This document shows, one piece after another, positions 57,295-64,000 of a stretch of DNA of 64,000 nt. The DNA comes from Nostoc sp. LEGE 12450. Lineage in GTDB: Bacteria; Cyanobacteriota; Cyanobacteriia; Cyanobacteriales; Nostocaceae. Both the position numbers and the translations under genes were made by a program. The stretch lies in assembly GCF_015206895.1 (NCBI RefSeq), contig NZ_JADEXU010000023.1, forward strand, positions 1 to 64,000, given 5' to 3'. The notes beneath the pieces were generated by a model, which was given only the letters and a program-made list of their open reading frames with translations, was not told the DNA's origin and did not search any database. How positions within the stretch are numbered: the first letter of the stretch is position 1; every line of letters begins with the position of its first letter.

Positions 57295-58261
57295 TTTGCG
57301 ATCGCGATTGCGGACGAAATTCTACGACATTACGTTTGATGGTGACATCGTAGTTGCCAAAAAAGTCATGGCCTAAAAGTCCAGTTTCTAGTTCCGCACC
57401 TGCGATCGCTACTGGGATTTTATTCACTATTACCCCACCAACGGCCATCGAATTAACATAACCCACAGGAAATTCTACCGCTCTGGAACTCGCGGTATTT
57501 GCCTTGGCTCTCCCTACTGTCACGATTCCCAAAGCATTGGCCATCTGTTGGGTGATGACAGTGCCACTGGCTCCTGTGTCTACAATCATCTCAAATTGTC
57601 GCTGTCCATTGAAAGTGACTTCGACAATTGGCGTTCCACCAATTCGCCTTTTAATCGGGGCTGTAAATACTTCCTGATCTGGAATTACTACTGCTGATGA
57701 GGGCAAACCTGGCTCTATTGGTAACGGTTTTGTTTCTTGTGGAGGCGAGGTATACTTTGGTGTAATTGTTGCTTGGGGAACCACAACCACTATCCTCTTC
57801 GGTTCGGCAAGACGCACAGGGCGAGGAGTAGCTTGTTTTTGGGCATATTTAATTTGGCGGCGATATTCAGTAATTTTGGTTTGAGCGATCACAAATTCTG
57901 GGCTTTGTCGCCGGACTCTTTGCATCAGCGCGATCGCATCCTGGTACTGATTCGCCACCAAAATCCAATCACCTGGAGATTGAGCAGAACGGCTGATACT
58001 CCAAGCGCCAACCGCTTTGTCTAGCCCCTGTTCAAAAATACTGGGTTCACTTTCAGACGGCTCTAGCGGCTGTATTTCTGGGGTAAATGCTGGTGTTCGT
58101 GGTTTGACGGCAGGCTGTGCTGATGCCAGATCCCCAGGCGCGGGTTGCTCATTGCCACCAGTCGCAGTGTTCTGTTTGTCTTCACTACAGGCAACACACA
58201 AAACCGCTAGAGCGCTTGATAAAAAAATTAGGGTTGCACGGGATAAAAAAGACTGAAGCAT
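57224..58261 (-). CDS. Retropepsin-like aspartic protease lipoprotein
   Basis: Signal/lipobox [45 protein letters not shown]. Confidence 0.85.
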   Translation of the reverse strand: MLQSFLSRATLIFLSSALAVLCVACSEDKQNTATGGNEQPAPGDLASAQPAVKPRTPAFTPEIQPLEPSESEPSIFEQGLDKAVGAWSISRSAQSPGDWILVANQYQDAIALMQRVRRQSPEFVIAQTKITEYRRQIKYAQKQATPRPVRLAEPKRIVVVVPQATITPKYTSPPQETKPLPIEPGLPSSAVVIPDQEVFTAPIKRRIGGTPIVEVTFNGQRQFEMIVDTGASGTVITQQMANALGIVTVGRAKANTASSRAVEFPVGYVNSMAVGGVIVNKIPVAIAGAELETGLLGHDFFGNYDVTIKRNVVEFRPQSRSQINSPETQLTAPTSSKLPRFVGYP

Positions 58262-58435
58262 AATTAATTTTAACTGCCCAAGCTTTGCCAAATCCACTGC
58301 CGCTACTTTAATTCCTTTTTAATTTTAATTAACGATCCTAAAAACTCCCAACTGCCCAACTCATGGGATAATTAACAATCGCAGTATTGGGGAATGGAGA
58401 CTAGAGACTGGGGACTAGGTGGGGAAGAGTTTTCC

Positions 58436-58492
58436 CAATCCCCAATTCCCAATTCCCAATTCCCAATTCTCAATTCCCAATTCCCCAACTTA
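58436..58492. repeat. Tandem heptamer cccaatt repeat
   Basis: ccccaattcccaattcccaattcccaattctcaattcccaattcccc. Confidence 0.85.
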
Positions 58493-58494
58493 CT

Positions 58495-59661
58495 ATGCCC
58501 CTGACTGACGCAATACCTGCTTTACTTGTCCTGGCAGATGGAACCACTTATCGCGGTTGGTCTTTCGGTGCTACAGGAACCGCGATCGGAGAAGTGGTGT
58601 TCAACACTGGCATGACCGGCTACCAAGAAGTACTGACTGACCCTAGTTACTGCGGTCAGATTGTCATTTTTACCTATCCTGAATTAGGCAATACTGGTAT
58701 TAATCTTGAAGATGAGGAATCAGATGGTCCTCAAGTGCGGGGTGCGATCGCCCGAAATATTTGTCAACGACCAAGTAACTGGCGATCGACACAATCCTTA
58801 CCAGACTACCTCAAACAAAATCAAGTACCAGGGATCTACGGCATCGATACCCGCGCCCTCACCCGCAAAATTCGGATGTTTGGAGCCATGAACGGTGGCA
58901 TTTCCACAACCATTCTCGATGAGGCGGAATTACTAGAACAGGTACAGGCGGCTCCCAACATGGCGGGATTGAATCTGGTTCGGGAAGTCACCACCCCAAC
59001 GGCTTATGAATGGTCTGATCCCACAATTCCAGCTTGGGAATTCAACTGTGAGGCTGCGGAAAATCTTGGAGAAGCCTTTATCGTTGTTGCCCTTGACTTT
59101 GGCGTAAAACGCAACATTTTGCGTCGTTTAGTAAGTTATGGTTGTCGGGTAATTGTTGTGCCTGCTGATACGCCACCAGAAAAAATCCTCAATTACAATC
59201 CAGATGGTGTGTTTCTTTCTAATGGGCCGGGCGACCCGGCTGCCGTCACTGGAGGGATTGCAACTGCCAAAGCGCTCCTCTTAAGTCAAAAACCCATTTT
59301 TGGTATTTGTATGGGGCATCAAATTTTAGGTCATGCATTAGGGGCAGGAACTTATAAACTCAAATTTGGTCATCGTGGTTTAAATCAGCCTGCGGGTTTA
59401 CAACAACGGGTAGAAATTACCAGCCAAAACCATAGTTTTGCTATTGACCCAGATTCTTTACCTACCGCAGTTGTGGAAATCAGCCATCTAAACTTAAACG
59501 ATCGCACCATTGCCGGGGTACGTCACAAATCTCTACCTGTATTCTCTGTACAATATCACCCAGAAGCCAGCCCTGGCCCACACGATGCTGATTACTTGTT
59601 TGAGCAATTTGTTCAAGCTATGCAAGCAGCACGTCAAGCCGCAACAGCCGAGGTTAAGTAA
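58495..59661 (+). CDS. carA: Carbamoyl-phosphate synthase small subunit
   Basis: [34 protein letters not shown]. Confidence 0.96.
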   Translation: MPLTDAIPALLVLADGTTYRGWSFGATGTAIGEVVFNTGMTGYQEVLTDPSYCGQIVIFTYPELGNTGINLEDEESDGPQVRGAIARNICQRPSNWRSTQSLPDYLKQNQVPGIYGIDTRALTRKIRMFGAMNGGISTTILDEAELLEQVQAAPNMAGLNLVREVTTPTAYEWSDPTIPAWEFNCEAAENLGEAFIVVALDFGVKRNILRRLVSYGCRVIVVPADTPPEKILNYNPDGVFLSNGPGDPAAVTGGIATAKALLLSQKPIFGICMGHQILGHALGAGTYKLKFGHRGLNQPAGLQQRVEITSQNHSFAIDPDSLPTAVVEISHLNLNDRTIAGVRHKSLPVFSVQYHPEASPGPHDADYLFEQFVQAMQAARQAATAEVK

Positions 59662-59803
59662 AAATAGGGAATGGGTACAAGCTAGGGACTAAGAAAAAGT
59701 TTTTCAATGCCCAATGCCCAATGCCCAATGCCCCAAAAGATTGTAGACAACTTGCTCAAAAACCATCTATACTTGAGCGTTCACTTTAACTCATGAGGAG
59801 GGA

Positions 59804-60169
59804 ATTATTGCTGAGCCACTGAATCTAACCGTTAGCCTGAGGGGTACTCGTGAAGTCCGGGATAACTGCCAGCTATTCCGCCTCACAGGTTTGTTAGATG
59901 CCTTTTCTGAACCCACATTTCGCAAAGTGCTTGGCAGCAAGATTGAAGAGGGCCCTAAGCACATTATTTTGGATCTCTCACAAATCGATTTTATTGATAG
60001 CTCTGGCTTGGGCGCTTTAGTGCAGCTAGCCAAGCAGGCTCAAACTGCTGAAGGCACTTTGCAAATTGTCACGAATGCCCGCGTAACTCAAACGGTCAAG
60101 CTTGTTCGTCTAGAGAAGTTTCTCTCCCTGCAAAAATCAGTTGAAGAAGCTCTAGATAACGTCAAGTAG
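59804..60169 (+). CDS. Anti-sigma factor antagonist (STAS domain), probable AUU start
   Basis: LDLSQIDFIDSSGLGALV; frame extends upstream of the listed TTG to ATT codons behind GAGGAGG. Confidence 0.8.
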   Translation: MIAEPLNLTVSLRGTREVRDNCQLFRLTGLLDAFSEPTFRKVLGSKIEEGPKHIILDLSQIDFIDSSGLGALVQLAKQAQTAEGTLQIVTNARVTQTVKLVRLEKFLSLQKSVEEALDNVK

Positions 60170-60748
60170 TCTTGATTGCTTGAACCGAGAGACTAATTCA
60201 GCTATCCAGATTCAACATCGGGTAGCTTAATTTTTAAAACTTCTGGCAGCAAACCTCTCTCCTTGTGGGAGAGGCAAAAAGCCAGTTGCGCTATTATGTT
60301 TAAAGTAGAGCAATCAAAAAAATATGTATACCAAGTGATTGCAGTGTAATCGCTTACTAGAATATCCGGTTAAATAACCAAGTCTGAAAAAGTTGTAAAA
60401 AATACAAATTTAGCAGATTTGTCTATAGATAAACTTGACTTGATACTGTATAGTTAAAAATTGTCACTTACTAAGTAAGCATAGCAATGCTATCTGGTAA
60501 CGGGGTTCTATTTGATGTTCAGATTTTACCCTATCTTAGAGACAGACTACAAGAAGTAGGCGAAATTTGGTTTACAGGCGTTGACATCAGGGTGATTTTA
60601 AATGCCAACTCTCAATCAAAAAGATGAAATTAAGAAGTAATTTTGATAGTATTGATTATGCTAAGTATACTATCATGGCATACTTCAGAAAAATCAGTCT
60701 TTGCGAAGAATGCCTTCCTAATCTAGCCCGTCAAGGAATGATTTATTT

Positions 60749-61228
60749 GTGAAGTCACAGGAGGAAGAGCTATTAGATGGACAAGATAAAACTCCCAAGC
60801 AGAGTTTATCTTGGACTGAAGCACTCTTGGCAACCACAGGGCCATTCCAACAGATTTCCCTCTCACAAGTGCAACAAATTTCTCCTACTGCTTTAGCATA
60901 TTTGGGGGATGCAATTTATGAGTTGTATGTTAGAATGTTCTATCTGCTGCCATTGCAGCGGTCGGGAATTTACCATAGTCTGGTAGTGGAGCAGGTAAGA
61001 GCAGAAACACAAGCGCTACATTTGCGATCGCTAACTCCTCATCTGAGGGACACCGAATTAGAAATTGTCCGACGGGGTAGAAACGCCGCGACAGGCCGCC
61101 CTAAGCGACTTAATCCCGAAATTTATCAACAGGCAACTAGTCTAGAAACCCTAATAGGCTATTTATATCTCACCGATTACCAGCGTCTAACCGAACTGTT
61201 GCAAATGCTTCATGTAGAAAAAGGGTGA
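60749..61228 (+). CDS. mrnC: Mini-ribonuclease III
   Basis: ISPTALAYLGDAIYELYVRMFYL. Confidence 0.9.
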   Translation: MKSQEEELLDGQDKTPKQSLSWTEALLATTGPFQQISLSQVQQISPTALAYLGDAIYELYVRMFYLLPLQRSGIYHSLVVEQVRAETQALHLRSLTPHLRDTELEIVRRGRNAATGRPKRLNPEIYQQATSLETLIGYLYLTDYQRLTELLQMLHVEKG

Positions 61229-61323
61229 AAACTCAATTTCACAACAATAGGTACAGCAGTAGATTAGGTTCCAGAAATTACGGTAATCGGTATGTTCAAC
61301 CATAAGCTATATCCATAAATCAA

Positions 61324-62466
61324 ATGCAGAATAAACCTAGAAAAATCATCAGCACTAACACTTCTACTGGCGAACCCAATCGTGGTAAACCTATAAAAAT
61401 TAAGGGTAAGCGTGTTGTTAGTAATCCGACTCGCAATCCCCGAAAAATAGATAGTAACCCCATTTCTGCGGCGAATCAGACTCGTAATCCTCGAAAAATA
61501 GATAGTAACCCCATTTCTGCGGCAAATCCGACTCGTAATCCTCGAAAAATAGATAGTAACCCTATTTCTGCGGAAAATCCCACTCGCAATCCCCGGAAAT
61601 TCGATAGCAGCTCTATTTCTGGCAATTTCCGACAACGAAATAGCAACTTCTCTCAGTCGCCTGTATCTACACAACCAATAGAAGAAGATAACGATCTCAT
61701 CTACGGTCGTCATCCAGTATTGAGTGCGTTGCAAAAACAGCGCAATCTTAACCGCATCTGGATTACGACCCGTCTGCGCTACGATCCCAGCTTTCACCAT
61801 TTTCTGCTGCAAGCTAAAGAAAATGGCACCGTTATTGATGAAGTTGAGCCCAAGCGCTTAGACTATCTCACCAATGGGGCTAATCATCAAGGTGTGGCTG
61901 CACAAACTGCTCCCTACGGCTATATCGAATTAGCCGATCTCATTGAACAGTCTAAATCTGTAACCGATCCCGTTATTGTAGTCGCTGACGGAATTACTGA
62001 TCCCCACAACTTAGGAGCAATTATTCGCACCGCCGAAGCAATAGGCGCTCAAGGATTGGTAATTCCCCAAAGACGGGCATCTGGGATCACTTCCACTGTT
62101 ATGAAAGTAGCAGCAGGCGCTTTAGAAAACTTTACTGTATCTAGAGTTGTTAACCTCAGCCGCGCCTTAGAAGAATTAAAAGAAGCTGGCTTTTGGATTT
62201 ATGGCACTGCTGCAAGCGGAAGTGAACCCGTGCATACTGTCAATTTCAAAGGCCCAATCGTTTTGGTAATCGGTTCAGAAGGCGAAGGTCTGGGTATGTT
62301 GACTCAACGTTCCTGTGATTTCTTGGTATCGATTCCTCTGCAAGGTAAGACTCCTAGCCTGAACGCTTCTGTAGCAGCAGGGATGGCGCTTTATGAAATT
62401 TATCGTCAGCGATCGCTAAATACGCTGTACTTAGATAAGGTACAAAAAATTTCTTTGAAAAAATAA
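61324..62466 (+). CDS. rlmB: 23S rRNA (guanosine-2'-O)-methyltransferase RlmB (SpoU family)
   Basis: [52 protein letters not shown]. Confidence 0.9.
   Translation: MQNKPRKIISTNTSTGEPNRGKPIKIKGKRVVSNPTRNPRKIDSNPISAANQTRNPRKIDSNPISAANPTRNPRKIDSNPISAENPTRNPRKFDSSSISGNFRQRNSNFSQSPVSTQPIEEDNDLIYGRHPVLSALQKQRNLNRIWITTRLRYDPSFHHFLLQAKENGTVIDEVEPKRLDYLTNGANHQGVAAQTAPYGYIELADLIEQSKSVTDPVIVVADGITDPHNLGAIIRTAEAIGAQGLVIPQRRASGITSTVMKVAAGALENFTVSRVVNLSRALEELKEAGFWIYGTAASGSEPVHTVNFKGPIVLVIGSEGEGLGMLTQRSCDFLVSIPLQGKTPSLNASVAAGMALYEIYRQRSLNTLYLDKVQKISLKK
61428..61610 (+). repeat. 51-bp in-frame tandem repeat in rlmB 5' region
   Basis: ([16 protein letters not shown]-like) about 4 copies. Confidence 0.85.
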
Positions 62467-62552
62467 CAGTAACAGAGTATAAAGAAATGTAAAAGATAAT
62501 AAAGCACCATATCGTTTAACACCCTGTAGACGTTTATAAATCGGCGAAAAAC

Positions 62553-62855
62553 ATGAAAACCCTTTGGCATAACCTCAAGGAAGTGTTGATTAACACATTC
62601 GACTCCATCGGCCTGGCTTGGTGGGTAGAGATTGTGACGCAAAATCCCCGGTGTACTTACTACTTTGGGCCATTTCTGACTTCTTCTGATGCAAAATTTT
62701 CAAGCGTTGGATATATAGAAGATTTGGAAGTCGAAGGAGCTACGGGAATTACTATGCGTGTCAAACGTTGCAAACCTAATACCTTAACAATTGCTGAAGA
62801 CTTGGGGGAAAGATTTGACCGCAAAGTACAGCCTGCCTTTGGCGGTCAGATTTAA
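62553..62855 (+). CDS. DUF1816 domain protein
   Basis: LGLAWWVEIVTQNPRCTYYFGPF-type sequence (IGLAWWVEIVTQNPRCTYYFGPFLTSSDA). Confidence 0.75.
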   Translation: MKTLWHNLKEVLINTFDSIGLAWWVEIVTQNPRCTYYFGPFLTSSDAKFSSVGYIEDLEVEGATGITMRVKRCKPNTLTIAEDLGERFDRKVQPAFGGQI

Positions 62856-62975
62856 GTTAGGCCAAAATCAAGATAATTCGTAATTCGTAATTCTTAATGG
62901 GCTTCTCTACGAGACGCTAACGTAATTTCGAGTTCTAATTGCGAATTATGTGGTTCAGAGTTTTTAACTCTCGGA

Positions 62976-63824
62976 CTATTGAATACCAATTACCTGCGGA
63001 TGTTCTTCCAGCCAATGGTCAATGTCATTCAGCACCTGCTGGGGGACTTCCCACGGGAAAAGATGGGCGGTGTTTGAATAGCACTGCCACTGAGCATTTT
63101 GGAGGTGTTGAGCAGTTTCTAGGCTCGAATCAGATGTGATGTGGCGGTCTTTATCGCCAGCAAGTACCAAACCAGGACATTGTATTTGTGGCAAATCTGG
63201 AAGCCGATTGTATCCTGATTGAATGGCGCTATAGAGGGCGCGAGTAGCAGCAGGAGAGGTTTGCAGATAAGCTGGTACTGCTTCTTTGGCGATATAGTTG
63301 TAAGTTGTGGATGTATGTTGTTGAACTAAGTAGCGGAAAAGCGATCGCTTGCCAAAAGTTTCAATATTCCATCGCCAACTCGGTTTTATATAGTTTAATA
63401 GGCCAGCAATGCCAGTATATAAATTATCTTGCCAAGTGATGGTCGGATGACTACCACGGGGTTTTGCGGCTGTCGCTACTAAAATCAGCCCAGTAACGCG
63501 CTCTGGTAAACGCAATGCCAGTTCCATTGCTAGAATGCCCCCAAGTGACCATCCCAATACTAGGCATTTTTCAATATTTAAGCGGTTTAGCAGCGCTTCT
63601 AAATCAGTTAAATGGTCATTCATAGCAAAATTGCCATTCCACCGACTTTTGCCATATCCGCGTAAATCAGGGGCAATAGTCTGATAGCGTTTTGATAAAT
63701 GATTGGTGAAGACAGAAAGACTACGACCAGTACCAGGATGACCATGTAAACCTAGAATGGGGAATCCTTGACCTTGGATGTAAACATTGAGACGTGCAGC
63801 AGTAGTAGGATGGCGATCGCTCAT
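62976..63824 (-). CDS. Alpha/beta hydrolase
   Basis: LGLHGHPGTGRS; LVLGWSLGGILAMELALR nucleophile elbow. Confidence 0.9.
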   Translation of the reverse strand: MSDRHPTTAARLNVYIQGQGFPILGLHGHPGTGRSLSVFTNHLSKRYQTIAPDLRGYGKSRWNGNFAMNDHLTDLEALLNRLNIEKCLVLGWSLGGILAMELALRLPERVTGLILVATAAKPRGSHPTITWQDNLYTGIAGLLNYIKPSWRWNIETFGKRSLFRYLVQQHTSTTYNYIAKEAVPAYLQTSPAATRALYSAIQSGYNRLPDLPQIQCPGLVLAGDKDRHITSDSSLETAQHLQNAQWQCYSNTAHLFPWEVPQQVLNDIDHWLEEHPQVIGIQ

Positions 63825-64000
63825 TACTTGCCATTCTCCCGTCTAGCGAACACAGCGATCGCTTCAGTCCTTTGTGCTGTCCGCTCTATAATCATCTCAA
63901 TCTGGCCTAACCTTTCTTGCATAGTACTTCGTTCGTTATATTATTCTTGACAAATGACCAATGACCAATGACCAATAACTAAGATATTAAGAAATTGGTT

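Noticed and set aside
61264-61812. 182-aa minus ORF with repeats
   Set aside because: Antisense of the rlmB tandem repeat region; repeat creates an artificial open frame.

Overview
Cyanobacterial window (Nostocales-like: many GCGATCGC/HIP1 sites, tandem heptamer intergenic repeats, HLIP, Amt, several phytochrome-style histidine kinases). Most of it is ordinary chromosome: nitrilase, PBP1C plus alpha-2-macroglobulin, CobL, IspH, Amt, TrpD, CarA, Mini-RNase III and RlmB. The exceptional part is about 32.1-39.2 kb. This is a minus-strand locus holding a TROVE/vWA (bacterial Ro60, Rsr) gene, an E1-like ThiF gene, a candidate ubiquitin-like beta-grasp ORF, and at least six structured RNA elements built on one scaffold. 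The scaffold is P1 / 5' CCYAAC + 3' RACUU internal loop / P2 / YACAYA, with compensatory changes in P1 and P2 between copies. The loops of this Y-RNA-like scaffold carry different mimics of translation RNAs: (i) the 23S sarcin-ricin loop plus the 23S GTPase-associated centre; (ii) 23S domain IV H67-H71 sequence, circularly permuted at H69; (iii) tRNA-Phe-like and tRNA-Arg-like cloverleaves; (iv) a tRNA-like permuted through its acceptor; (v) a tRNA-like whose anticodon arm hosts another complete element. A miniature tmRNA-like RNA heads the array. I propose a Ro-associated array of translation-apparatus RNA mimics as the undescribed system. The motif matches were read directly from the sequence against remembered E. 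coli rRNA/tmRNA sequences. Function is inference, and no searches or folding programs could be run.
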